DNA from: Balneolaceae bacterium
GTDB taxonomy: Bacteria; Bacteroidota; Rhodothermia; Balneolales; Balneolaceae
Reading direction: 5' to 3'
Length of the DNA: 64,000 nt
NCBI GenBank assembly: GCA_007693745.1
Contig: REDA01000012.1
Span: 1 to 64,000 of the forward strand
In this document: in pieces, positions 1 through 7,810 of the stretch
How positions within the stretch are numbered: position 1 is the stretch's first letter
Layout of the letters: every line of letters starts with the position of its first letter
Notes under the pieces: generated by a model
Seen by the model: the letters and a program-made list of their open reading frames with translations, nothing else
What the model was told of the DNA's origin: nothing
The model's database searches: none
Program-made: the position numbers and the translations under genes

Positions 1-193
1 CATACTTCTTTCTACAGCAGCTCCATGCAGATGATCCTGGTGAAGTAAAAGCCCCGGGGTTTCTTCAAACCTGTTCGTACAGAAAATAACCTGAGTTCCC
101 GACTTCACTGAAGTTCGCTATGCTCACTTACATTGCGCCCAAACTGACGAAACCTTAAATTTTATCTTAAAATCACGTTAAAATATCATTTTA
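1..193. other. Left edge; possible 3' end of an upstream gene
   Basis: Two plus-strand frames are open from the window edge: one ends at a TAA at 46-48 and one at a TAA at 87-89. Neither tail (16 or 28 residues) is long enough to identify. The rest, to 193, is AT-rich and probably holds the promoter of the lipoprotein gene at 194. No terminator or RNA gene is visible. Confidence 0.2.
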
Positions 194-1051
194 ATGAACT
201 CTGTGATCCTGAACTTCATCGTACTGTTGTTACTGCTCCCTGCCTGCAGTCCGGGAGCAGCTTCCGATCCTGAAATCGTAAGTAACACCTATCAGATCAC
301 AAAAACAGTCCGACACAACGGACTTTCTGTAGATCTGGTGATTGACAAACCTGAACAGGATGAGCTGGATGTGCTGATAGTTTTCCGGGGCACGGTTCGG
401 AACGACAGTTTAATTGTGCAGGCAGCGAAGAACGCCCTCGACAGGTTTAAAAATATTCTTGAACGGAAGGATCTGTTGATAGTCAGTGTCGCCTATCCTG
501 AAGAAAACCTTCTTTTTGGCGACAATATTCAGCATAGCGAAGCAGCCTTGCTCTGGGTAAGAAATAGTGCCGCCAAAGAATTAGGAATCAAACTAAACCG
601 GATTTTTCTTGCCGGACATTCCCAGGGCGGCTATCTGGTCACGCGGCTCAATACTATGCATCCAACGAATGGTGTAGTAGCCAATGCTCCGGGTCCGCTG
701 AACCTGGTTTTCCGATGTAAACTGGAAGAGAGGGGGCAGGTTTCAGAAGAGATGGAATGCAGAGCACTTTACAATGAGTATGGCTCTGTTTTTGAAAACC
801 CTGACGCATACTACCAACGATCTCTCCTGAATTTTACCGATGGTTTCAAATCAAACATACTGTTCATTCAGGGACTCAACGACAGCCCGATTCAGATGTA
901 CTCATGGCCGCTCTTCAAGGAACAGATAGAGAACTGTGCCAACTGCAGCGAAACCATTTTCAAAGAGCTGGATGGATACGGGCATACAGCGCTCTTTAAC
1001 AACCGGGAAGCGATAGACGAGTTCAACAGATTCCTCAGCAGGAAATTCTGA
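194..1051 (+). CDS. Alpha/beta-hydrolase lipoprotein
   Basis: Predicted secreted hydrolase of 285 residues. The N-terminus is a hydrophobic stretch ending in a lipobox (LLPAC, Cys18), so the mature protein should be lipid-anchored. The nucleophile elbow is GHSQGG with Ser143. Plausible acid and base residues follow at Asp230 (GLNDSP) and His264 (GYGHTALF), in the order and spacing of prolyl-oligopeptidase or dienelactone-hydrolase type folds. Four cysteines in the second half could form disulfides in an exported protein. The substrate cannot be read from the sequence. The gene stands alone, with a convergent S46 peptidase 146 bases downstream. Fold and catalytic triad are well supported; the function is not. 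Confidence 0.75.
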   Translation: MNSVILNFIVLLLLLPACSPGAASDPEIVSNTYQITKTVRHNGLSVDLVIDKPEQDELDVLIVFRGTVRNDSLIVQAAKNALDRFKNILERKDLLIVSVAYPEENLLFGDNIQHSEAALLWVRNSAAKELGIKLNRIFLAGHSQGGYLVTRLNTMHPTNGVVANAPGPLNLVFRCKLEERGQVSEEMECRALYNEYGSVFENPDAYYQRSLLNFTDGFKSNILFIQGLNDSPIQMYSWPLFKEQIENCANCSETIFKELDGYGHTALFNNREAIDEFNRFLSRKF

Positions 1052-1197
1052 TAAAAGCCCCCGCAAACAGGCTGTATGAGGGTGTTAACCTATTGTCCAT
1101 ATTTCTGTTGCGGTTCCACCCCCACCTGTAACGTTTCAACGTTCAACCCATAAACGGATAAACGAACAAATCAGCAACACGTAAAGCGCCAAAACCT

Positions 1198-3378
1198 TCA
1201 CCTGCTCCCTCTGATCTCCTGCACAAGGCGATGCGCCTGATAAACATGAATCAGCGCTTCCAGCATCCCCCGTACATCCGCTGATACCGCCCTTGCACTG
1301 CGGTCATCCAGTATAAAATCGCTGGATCCCATTCCCTCGATATTGCTGTCGAATGCAAGCCCAACCACTTCCAGATTCACATTCACCACCGGTGATCCCG
1401 AATTTCCCCCGATGATGTCATTGGTGGATACAAAATTGACCGGTGTGGAGAGATCCAATCCTGCCGGCGGCGTCAGCCAGCGCTCCGGAAGAGCCCATTC
1501 CGGCTCGCCCACATGGGAAAATGTACGGTCATAGAGTCCGTAAAATGTCGTGTAGGCGGGCGCCACGGTTCCGTTGTACTCATACGACGATACCTTACCG
1601 TCAGAAATACGGAGGGAGAAGGTGGCATCCGGAGGTATGGCAGTCCCATACACCTCATACCACGCACGCCCTGCCTCACTCATCAACTCCACCTCTTCCA
1701 TCATCAGCGAACCGTAATTCTGCTGAGCGTCCATCACGATGGGAGCGATCATTGCCGCCAGTTCAAAAGCCGGATCCTCCAGATCCGGCAACTCTTCATA
1801 TAGCTCCAGCAGCAGTGCCGTGCTTTCGCTGTTCACAAAAGAACTGTGATTGATAATCCGCGCCGCCTGCTCCTCCGGTGTTCTCCCCTGCAGCAGTTCC
1901 TCTGTGAGGTGATGACCCGCCCCAAAAGCATCTGCGAAAAGATGGAGCCTCTGCGTGAGCAGATACTCCTCCAGTTTCAGCGGTTTATCCTCTATCATCC
2001 GGATCTGCATCAGGTATCCGCCCAGATCCGCCGGATCTGCTCCGTTCTGAATTTCACTAACATAGAGCGCCGCATAAAGTGCTCTCTGCAGGGTCGCCGA
2101 CGAGAAATAGGAATTGGGTGAAATTCCCAGAGAGGGATAGTACCCCACAGCATATTCGGTTTTCAGATGCTGGATTTCATCGATCCGCTCCAGCACCGGC
2201 AGATAGCGCTCCGCCAGTTCACTGCCCCGGGTCAGCTCCGACCTGAATTGCATTTCATGATCGGTCCGCCGCCCCATCAGATGCGGATCCTGAAGCGCCA
2301 GAATCTGTCCGCCATAGAGCTTTTCCGCATTTCTGAGTGAAAAAATAAAATTCCGCAGATCCATCTCCTCTGCCGCTTCCGGTTCAATATCACTAAAAGA
2401 CTGCAACGCTTCAGCCACTCTGCGGATCAGCTGATACCTGTAATAATCTGAAAAAAGTGCCCTGTAGGAGAGCTGGGTCACCGTCTCCTGCCTCGACGTA
2501 CTACCCGGATTACCGATCATGAACACCGCATCACCCTCCTCCACACCGGTGTCGGAAAACGGAAAATACCATGCGGTCTCCAGCGGCTCATCCCCGTCAT
2601 ATACCCGTAAAAAAGTCATGTCCAGATTGTACCGCGGGTAGGTAAAATTATCGGTGTCGCCACCGAAGTAACCGATCTGAAGTTCCGGTGCCATCACCAT
2701 GCGAACATCGCTGTAGCGCCGGTAAAAATAGGCAGAGTAGCGTGCACCGTTGTAGAGGGAAACCACCTGAACCACCCCTTCCACAGACTCATCCATTTCA
2801 GATTGCAGCTCCTCCTGCAGTTCATTCACTGCAGCCTGCCTCACCTGCATCCGCTCCGATTCAGGAGCCGCATCCACAACACTCAGTATCCTGTCCGTCA
2901 CATCACGTACCTCAAGCAGCTGATCCACATAATATCCCTCAATCACTCTCTCCTCCTCATACCGCTCTGCGTAGAACCCCTCATCCAGCAGCTGTTCGCC
3001 TTCCCGGCTCACCTGAGATATCTGCTCCCGCGCGCAGTGATGATTGGTCATCACAAGGCCGTTGGGTGACACAAAAGAGCCGGAGCAGTTTGGAAGCCGT
3101 ACAGAACTCAGCATGGCGTGGTTAAACCACTCTTTGTCCGGCTCAAAGGAGTAGGTGGTCCGGAAATAGTCTGCCGGGGGATACTCAAAAGTCCACATCC
3201 GCCCGTTGTCAAAGCGGCCCGCTTCCACCGGCTCATATTCAGGAAACAGGAACAGCGTAACCGGCGCCTCTGCCGCCACACTCACCGGTTCAGGTACAGC
3301 AAGCTGTTCAGTCGCACTGCATGAATAGATGAAGAGGGACAGTAAAATGAGTGAAATCAGAGATCTGAATGATATCAT
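1198..3378 (-). CDS. S46 family dipeptidyl-peptidase (DPP7/DPP11-like), lipoprotein
   Basis: Serine exopeptidase of 726 residues, the usual length for family S46, which removes dipeptides from peptide N-termini in the periplasm. The signal sequence ends in FIYSC (Cys20), a lipobox. The chymotrypsin-like halves carry the catalytic His motif TNHHC (residues 111-115), the Asp motif GGDTDNFTYPR (about 239-249) and the nucleophile GGNSGSP (Ser660). The residue 18 positions after the serine decides S1 preference in the family: Arg in acidic-specific DPP11, Gly in DPP7. Here it is Ser678 (FDSN), which argues against DPP11-type Asp/Glu specificity. The gene appears monocistronic, with the trans-sulfuration gene 36 bases upstream on the same strand. 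Confidence 0.93.
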   Translation of the reverse strand: MISFRSLISLILLSLFIYSCSATEQLAVPEPVSVAAEAPVTLFLFPEYEPVEAGRFDNGRMWTFEYPPADYFRTTYSFEPDKEWFNHAMLSSVRLPNCSGSFVSPNGLVMTNHHCAREQISQVSREGEQLLDEGFYAERYEEERVIEGYYVDQLLEVRDVTDRILSVVDAAPESERMQVRQAAVNELQEELQSEMDESVEGVVQVVSLYNGARYSAYFYRRYSDVRMVMAPELQIGYFGGDTDNFTYPRYNLDMTFLRVYDGDEPLETAWYFPFSDTGVEEGDAVFMIGNPGSTSRQETVTQLSYRALFSDYYRYQLIRRVAEALQSFSDIEPEAAEEMDLRNFIFSLRNAEKLYGGQILALQDPHLMGRRTDHEMQFRSELTRGSELAERYLPVLERIDEIQHLKTEYAVGYYPSLGISPNSYFSSATLQRALYAALYVSEIQNGADPADLGGYLMQIRMIEDKPLKLEEYLLTQRLHLFADAFGAGHHLTEELLQGRTPEEQAARIINHSSFVNSESTALLLELYEELPDLEDPAFELAAMIAPIVMDAQQNYGSLMMEEVELMSEAGRAWYEVYGTAIPPDATFSLRISDGKVSSYEYNGTVAPAYTTFYGLYDRTFSHVGEPEWALPERWLTPPAGLDLSTPVNFVSTNDIIGGNSGSPVVNVNLEVVGLAFDSNIEGMGSSDFILDDRSARAVSADVRGMLEALIHVYQAHRLVQEIRGSR

Positions 3379-3414
3379 GGCAGGTTATTAGAAATGTGTT
3401 GTTAGCGCAGCAGG

Positions 3415-4542
3415 TTACCTTTTGAGTGCCTGATGCAGATCTTCTTTCAAATCGTCCGGATGCTCAAGGCCGATGCTGACCCGGATCAGATTGTCCAGTG
3501 AAACGGATCCCTCTCCTTCCGAGCTCTTACGGTGCTCCCAGGTGCTTTCCACACCGCCCAGGCTGGTTGCCCGTTTAATCAGTTTAGACCTGCCGACAAT
3601 GGCAATCGACTCCTTTTCACCTCCATCCACCAGAAATGAGATCATCCCCCCAAATCCTTTCATCTGTTTTTTGGCGATATCGTGACCGGGGTGCGATTCC
3701 AGCCCGGGATAATAGACATCGGCCACACGCGGATGATCCGAAAGAAAGCGGGCAACCTCTGCTGCATGCTCATTGTGGCCCCGCATCCGGTAGGCCAGTG
3801 TGCGTGTACTGCGGGCAAGCAGCCAGCAGTCCTGTGGTGAGGGGACCGCTCCCCCCATTCGCTGGATCGTCCGGATCCGGCTGAAAAAATCATCCTCCGC
3901 TTTGGTGACCACGGCTCCGCCCAAAATGTCGGAATGTCCGCCAAAATACTTCGATGTGGAGTGCATCACCAGATCAGCGCCCAGTTTAAGGGGAAGCTGA
4001 TTCACGGGCGAGGGCCAGGTGTTGTCAACAACGGTACGGATTCCATGCTTTTGAGCAAGGACTGTCACCGCAGCGATGTCGGTAATTCTCATCAGGGGAT
4101 TGGATGGGGTCTCGATCCAGATCAGACGGGTTTCCGGGCGGATCGCCTCCTCAATCCTCTCCAGTGAGGTCATGTCGATGAAGGAGGAGCGCAGCCCCCA
4201 GCGGTTCATGATCAGTTTCACCAGCTTGCGGTTACCGGAATAGACATCTTCGGGAATGATAATGTGATCGCCCGGATCGAGTGCCTGAAGGATTGCCGAA
4301 GCGGCGGCGATACCGGATGAAAAAGCCGCGGCAGCACTACCCTGCTCCAGAACGGCAATCAGATGCTCAAACTGCAGCCGGTTGGGATTGCCAAGCCGGG
4401 TGTAGTGAAGTTCATCTTCACTACGCCCCTCTTTGCCGATTTCAAAAATGGTACTGGGAGATATGGGAGGAACAATCGACGCAGAAGGATTCTCAATATC
4501 CAGTCCTGCGTGAATCGCCAAAGTTTCAAAACGCATAATCAT
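3415..4542 (-). CDS. Cys/Met metabolism PLP-dependent enzyme (cystathionine gamma-synthase/lyase family)
   Basis: Cytosolic trans-sulfuration enzyme of 375 residues, near the normal family length. The N-terminal FETLAIHAG signature, the PLP-phosphate region, and the cofactor lysine in HSTSKYFGGHSD identify Cys_Met_Meta_PP. Members make or cleave cystathionine or eliminate sulfide or methanethiol; the sequence alone does not separate gamma-synthase, beta-lyase and gamma-lyase. The first residues read MIMRFETL; the second ATG, two codons in, would serve equally well. It lies upstream of the S46 peptidase on the same strand (36-base gap) and may share a transcript with it. No other sulfur-amino-acid gene is in the window. 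Confidence 0.88.
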   Translation of the reverse strand: MIMRFETLAIHAGLDIENPSASIVPPISPSTIFEIGKEGRSEDELHYTRLGNPNRLQFEHLIAVLEQGSAAAAFSSGIAAASAILQALDPGDHIIIPEDVYSGNRKLVKLIMNRWGLRSSFIDMTSLERIEEAIRPETRLIWIETPSNPLMRITDIAAVTVLAQKHGIRTVVDNTWPSPVNQLPLKLGADLVMHSTSKYFGGHSDILGGAVVTKAEDDFFSRIRTIQRMGGAVPSPQDCWLLARSTRTLAYRMRGHNEHAAEVARFLSDHPRVADVYYPGLESHPGHDIAKKQMKGFGGMISFLVDGGEKESIAIVGRSKLIKRATSLGGVESTWEHRKSSEGEGSVSLDNLIRVSIGLEHPDDLKEDLHQALKR

Positions 4543-4608
4543 CTACCTCATCATTGGGTTTAGCATGAAAGGTAATGAAGATTCAAGGAATTTGGAACGG
4601 TTTTGACC

Positions 4609-5055
4609 TCAGCCCGCTATCTTCACCTGCGGTTCAAACACAATCTCCGACTTGATGGATCGTGAAATCAGACAGATCTCCTCAGCTTTTTCCATCAGCC
4701 TGTGCGCTTTTTTCTCTTTGGATGGATCCTGGATGGTCAGAACAGGCCGGAGGATAATCCGGCTCATCACAAATTTCCCCTCCTCTTTGCTCATCACCCC
4801 CTCACTCTCCACCTTCAGTGCGTCAAACTCAAACTTTGAGTATTCCGCTATCGCGGTGAAAGAGGTCATGAAGCAGCTGCTCACCGCAGCGGTAAAGAGA
4901 TGTTCGGGCGACCAGATCCCCTCCACACCTCCGGGAAACTCCGGAGGGGTTGCTACCTGAACCTTCTGCTCCAGTGCGGCCGAGTGCATCGTACCGATCC
5001 GGCCCCCGTCCCACTCTATCGTTACACTATAGTTGTGTTCTTCAGGCGTCTGCAT
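4609..5055 (-). CDS. OsmC/Ohr family peroxide-reducing protein
   Basis: 148-residue OsmC-like protein. The family uses two cysteines to reduce organic or fatty-acid hydroperoxides. Both are present: one in AVSSCFMTS near the middle, the second in EEICLISRSIKS near the C-terminus, with the usual spacing. It is the last gene of an operon: its start overlaps the end of the thioredoxin gene by 14 bases, so the two are likely translationally coupled. The neighbour fits a thiol-recycling role, although classical Ohr is recycled by lipoylated proteins. OsmC-type and Ohr-type activity cannot be told apart with certainty. Confidence 0.88.
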   Translation of the reverse strand: MQTPEEHNYSVTIEWDGGRIGTMHSAALEQKVQVATPPEFPGGVEGIWSPEHLFTAAVSSCFMTSFTAIAEYSKFEFDALKVESEGVMSKEEGKFVMSRIILRPVLTIQDPSKEKKAHRLMEKAEEICLISRSIKSEIVFEPQVKIAG

Positions 5056-5374
5056 ACTGGCTCAGCTTTTGTTGAATCATGGATTGAAGCTGATCTGCCT
5101 GCATCACCCCGGCCTGCTGCCAGAGTACCTTGCCATTTTTAAAAAGCAGTAAATTCGGAATACCGCGTACCTGATACCGGATCGCTATATCCGGATTCTT
5201 TTCCGTATCGATCTTCACAATGGTAAGATCATCTCCCATCCGGTTTTTCAGTTCCTTAAGAATCGGCGCCATCATGCGGCAGGGCATACACCAGTCTGCA
5301 TAGAAATCGACCAGTACCGGGGTATCTCCGTTGATGATATCTGTAAAATTGAGTTTCTTTTCTGTTGTTTCCAT
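5042..5374 (-). CDS. trxA: Thioredoxin
   Basis: 110-residue single-domain thioredoxin, cytosolic because no signal sequence is present. The active site is WCMPC (WCxPC with Met in place of the usual Gly), and the cis-proline loop is RGIPNLLLF. The Met variant should alter redox potential or partner choice slightly. It starts 5 bases after the DUF2892 gene ends and overlaps the OsmC gene by 14 bases, giving a compact redox operon. Probable role: disulfide reductase serving the adjacent OsmC protein or general thiol repair. The symbol is assigned by family; the genome may hold further thioredoxins. Confidence 0.9.
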   Translation of the reverse strand: METTEKKLNFTDIINGDTPVLVDFYADWCMPCRMMAPILKELKNRMGDDLTIVKIDTEKNPDIAIRYQVRGIPNLLLFKNGKVLWQQAGVMQADQLQSMIQQKLSQYADA

Positions 5375-5379
5375 ACTGT

Positions 5380-5637
5380 TTATTTTTTTATCTCTTCAAA
5401 ATCAGGTTCACGGTTCTCTGACCTCAGTTCTGTTTCGTACGGTGAGGCGGGCATACACTGCCCAACCATACATCCGCTGTTGGTAACCGCCTGAAACAGG
5501 AAGAAAAGAGAGAGAAACCCGGAAATCGGTGCACTGTTGAGGATCCAGTTGATCCCCAGGAAGAGGCCGAATCCCAGCGCTACCCATCTCATGGTGTGCC
5601 AGTTTTGAAAAAGCTGATCTTTAATTGATTGAATCAT
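5380..5637 (-). CDS. DUF2892 (YgaP-type) inner-membrane protein
   Basis: 85-residue protein with two hydrophobic segments (about 16-35 and 40-55) separated by a short turn. This resembles the membrane part of YgaP, without its rhodanese domain. Two cysteines sit at the end of the second segment (SGCMVGQC), where they could take part in thiol or sulfide chemistry. It is the first gene of the DUF2892-thioredoxin-OsmC operon. An FNR-like palindrome lies 17 bases upstream of its ATG. Function unknown; the redox context is the only guide. Confidence 0.72.
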   Translation of the reverse strand: MIQSIKDQLFQNWHTMRWVALGFGLFLGINWILNSAPISGFLSLFFLFQAVTNSGCMVGQCMPASPYETELRSENREPDFEEIKK

Positions 5638-5653
5638 ATTCTCTGTTATTTAT

Positions 5654-5667
5654 CTGATTATGATCAA
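5654..5667. promoter_or_regulatory. FNR/CRP-type palindrome upstream of the redox operon
   Basis: CTGAT-TATG-ATCAA matches the FNR/DNR box TTGAT-N4-ATCAA at 9 of 10 fixed positions. It lies 17-30 bases upstream of the start codon of the redox operon, so it would overlap the transcription start or the -7 region, a position more typical of repression. A Crp/Fnr-family gene lies immediately upstream. A second perfect 8-base palindrome, CTGATCAG, is nearby at about 5687-5694. Binding is inferred, not shown. Confidence 0.45.
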
Positions 5668-5794
5668 GGATACGAAGCCCTGCGGCTCTGATCAGCTACT
5701 TTTGTTACAGAAGCGAAACATTTCTGCTTTTACTGTTCACCGCAGCCTCTGGTGAAACCGGATTTTGACTGATGAACCGTCTCATGCGGCCGGT

Positions 5795-6481
5795 TCAATC
5801 CGTCCCGGCGAGGAGTGTAATCCGGTTTCTTCCCAGTTCCACCAGCCCCTCTCTCTCCATCTGTTTCAGCAGGCGGGAGATCACCACCCTGGCTGTCCCC
5901 ATCTCATTGGCCAGCACTTCGTGCGTGATTTCGATGGTGTTGCGGTTCTGAATCGAGCAGGCCTTTTGAAGATACTGAAGCAATCTCTCATCCATTTTTT
6001 TGAAAGCCACTGCATTAACCACATCGAGCAGCTCCTCAAAGCGCTGATGATATACGCGGAAAAGATACTCGATCCACTCCGGGTAGTTTTTCATCAAAAC
6101 ACCCGCTTTCTCCACAGGCAGCAGCAGCACCTCACTCTCTTCATTGGCCACAGCCCTGAGTTTACTTGTCTCATTATAGAGCGATCCCATTACAGACATA
6201 ATACAGGTATCCCCCTCCCGCAGGTAATAGAGCAGCATCTCCCGGTAGTCGTCATCGGTCTGATAGACCCGCACACTCCCGCTCAGGATAATCGGAATGG
6301 ATCGGATAAAGCTCTGCTCCTCAAAAAGCACCTCCCCTTCCTTCAGCGTCTTCACCCTGCCGGCCGCCTTCAGTTCCTCCAGAATTTTGCCCGATGCCCG
6401 GAACTCTGAAATCCGTTTTAATGATTCTGTGCTGAATGTCTGCTCTTTCACCCGTATCTGCCTGAAGTTTGATGAGAGCAC
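5795..6481 (-). CDS. Crp/Fnr family transcriptional regulator
   Basis: One-component regulator with an N-terminal cyclic-nucleotide-type beta-roll (starting near LKEGEVLFEEQ) and a C-terminal winged helix (HEVLANEMGTARVVISRLLK). There is no FNR-type cysteine cluster, so it is not a [4Fe-4S] oxygen sensor of the Fnr kind. The recognition helix keeps the Ser-Arg pair but has Val where the family usually has Glu (ARVVISR against typical AREVVSR). The frame is open to a TTG at 6568, but that adds 29 residues absent from relatives. I chose the GTG at 6481 because a purine-rich AGGGTGGGG precedes it and the length (228 residues) fits the family; a GTG ten codons later is also possible. It is divergent from the NOS gene and upstream of the redox operon. 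Confidence 0.85.
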   Translation of the reverse strand: MLSSNFRQIRVKEQTFSTESLKRISEFRASGKILEELKAAGRVKTLKEGEVLFEEQSFIRSIPIILSGSVRVYQTDDDYREMLLYYLREGDTCIMSVMGSLYNETSKLRAVANEESEVLLLPVEKAGVLMKNYPEWIEYLFRVYHQRFEELLDVVNAVAFKKMDERLLQYLQKACSIQNRNTIEITHEVLANEMGTARVVISRLLKQMEREGLVELGRNRITLLAGTD

Positions 6482-6582
6482 AAAATAGAGAACCCCACCC
6501 TTAGCAACAACTTTCCCGGCAGAAATCCTCCTCTGAACGGTTCTGTCAGATTTCTCTGTTTGTTTCAAAAATTCACACTAAC

Positions 6583-6596
6583 TGAACAGCAGTTCA
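6583..6596. promoter_or_regulatory. Palindrome between crp/fnr-like gene and NOS
   Basis: TGAAC-AGCA-GTTCA is a 14-base inverted repeat (5-base arms, 4-base spacer), the geometry of Crp/Fnr-family operators, although the half-site is not a classical FNR or CRP one. It lies between the two divergent genes, 44 bases before the NOS start codon. It could be an autoregulatory or NOS operator. It was recognised by symmetry and position only. Confidence 0.35.
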
Positions 6597-6640
6597 CTAC
6601 TTTTGGTGCTCTGATATGTTGAATACTGAATACCGGACAG

Positions 6641-7810
6641 ATGGAAAACAGCAAGATGATTACGGATCTCCTTCTTCAGCGCGCCGGGGAGTTTATCCGG
6701 CAATTCTACAGTGAATCGAACAGGGGCAATCCTGACCAAAGGCTTCGTGAGATTGAGGAGGAGATTGAAAAAAGCGGAATCTATACCCACACCTCAGAAG
6801 AGCTTCAATTCGGAGCAAAGATAGCCTGGCGAAACAGCAACCGATGCATCGGCCGCATCTTTCATGAAACTCTCGAGGTGCTTGACTGCCGCAATCTCTC
6901 CTCTGCCGGTGAGGTAATGAACGCCCTTGAAGAGCATCTGATCAGGGCAGCCAATGGCGGGAACATACAGTCTGTCATCTCCGTTTTCCAGCCGCGCCAT
7001 CCCGTTACAGGTAAAGAGATCCGAATCTGGAATCCAAAGCTGATTCGTTATGCAGGCTATCGTACGGAGAGTGGTATCATCGGTGATCCCGAGGAAGCCG
7101 ATTTCACGCAAGCCTGCATGAAACTGGGATGGAAAGGAAAAGGAACATCCTTTGATCTGCTGCCGGTTGTAATAGAGATGCCCGGCGTGGAACCGGTCTG
7201 GTTTGAACTGCCTGAGCGGTGTGTGCTGGAAGTTGAAATGGAACATCCGGAATTTGAATGGTTCAGCAAACTTGGGCTCAAATGGTATGCAGTACCTGTA
7301 ATTGCGGATATGGTTCTCGAAATCGGCGGTCTCCATTATACGGCCGCCCCCTTTAACGGCTGGTTTATGGAGACAGAGATCGGATCCCGTAATTTTGGAG
7401 ATCCGCACCGGCTCAACATGCTTCCGGAAGTGGCTGCAAGAATGGGTCTTGATACAAAAAACGACCGCACCCTCTGGAAAGACCGTGCCATGCTGGAGCT
7501 GAATCAGGCGGTGCTTCACTCTTTCCGAAAAGCGGGGGTGCGGATTGCAGATCATCACACGGCATCCAGACAGTTCATCACCTTTTGCAGAAAAGAGCAG
7601 GCTGCCGGGCGCGAGGTCACGGCCGACTGGAGCTGGATCGTACCGCCCATGTCCGGTTCATCCATGGAGGTTTTCCATCAGAACTGGCCAAATACCGTCA
7701 AAACACCCAATTTCTACTACAACACACCCGCATGGAAGTCAGGCAGTACGCCTGACTCCGCCAAAGGCTGCCCATTTCACATTTCGGGAAGGATCAGACA
7801 TCAAAACTGA
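6641..7810 (+). CDS. nos: Bacterial nitric oxide synthase, oxygenase domain only
   Basis: Cytosolic heme-thiolate enzyme of 389 residues that oxidises L-arginine to citrulline and NO. The heme ligand is Cys69 in AWRNSNRCIGR. Arginine is anchored by Glu246 in GWFMETEIGSRN; most bacterial and animal NOS have Gly or Ser where this one has Glu244. The distal pocket has Ile221 (YAVPVIADM), the bacterial residue linked to slow NO release, where animal enzymes have Val. The pterin-side SWIVPPMSGSSMEVFHQ block is complete. There is no N-terminal hook extension and no FMN/FAD reductase, so electrons must come from host flavodoxin or ferredoxin reductases. The gene is divergent from a Crp/Fnr regulator and overlaps the convergent aldehyde dehydrogenase gene by 17 bases. 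Confidence 0.95.
   Translation: MENSKMITDLLLQRAGEFIRQFYSESNRGNPDQRLREIEEEIEKSGIYTHTSEELQFGAKIAWRNSNRCIGRIFHETLEVLDCRNLSSAGEVMNALEEHLIRAANGGNIQSVISVFQPRHPVTGKEIRIWNPKLIRYAGYRTESGIIGDPEEADFTQACMKLGWKGKGTSFDLLPVVIEMPGVEPVWFELPERCVLEVEMEHPEFEWFSKLGLKWYAVPVIADMVLEIGGLHYTAAPFNGWFMETEIGSRNFGDPHRLNMLPEVAARMGLDTKNDRTLWKDRAMLELNQAVLHSFRKAGVRIADHHTASRQFITFCRKEQAAGREVTADWSWIVPPMSGSSMEVFHQNWPNTVKTPNFYYNTPAWKSGSTPDSAKGCPFHISGRIRHQN

Noticed and set aside
5765-6409. 214-codon plus-strand frame opposite the Crp/Fnr gene
   Set aside because: His/Gln-rich antisense shadow; the Crp/Fnr domains read clearly on the minus strand.
6794-7558. 254-codon minus-strand frame opposite NOS
   Set aside because: The NOS motifs in the plus frame are unambiguous and the antisense product resembles nothing.
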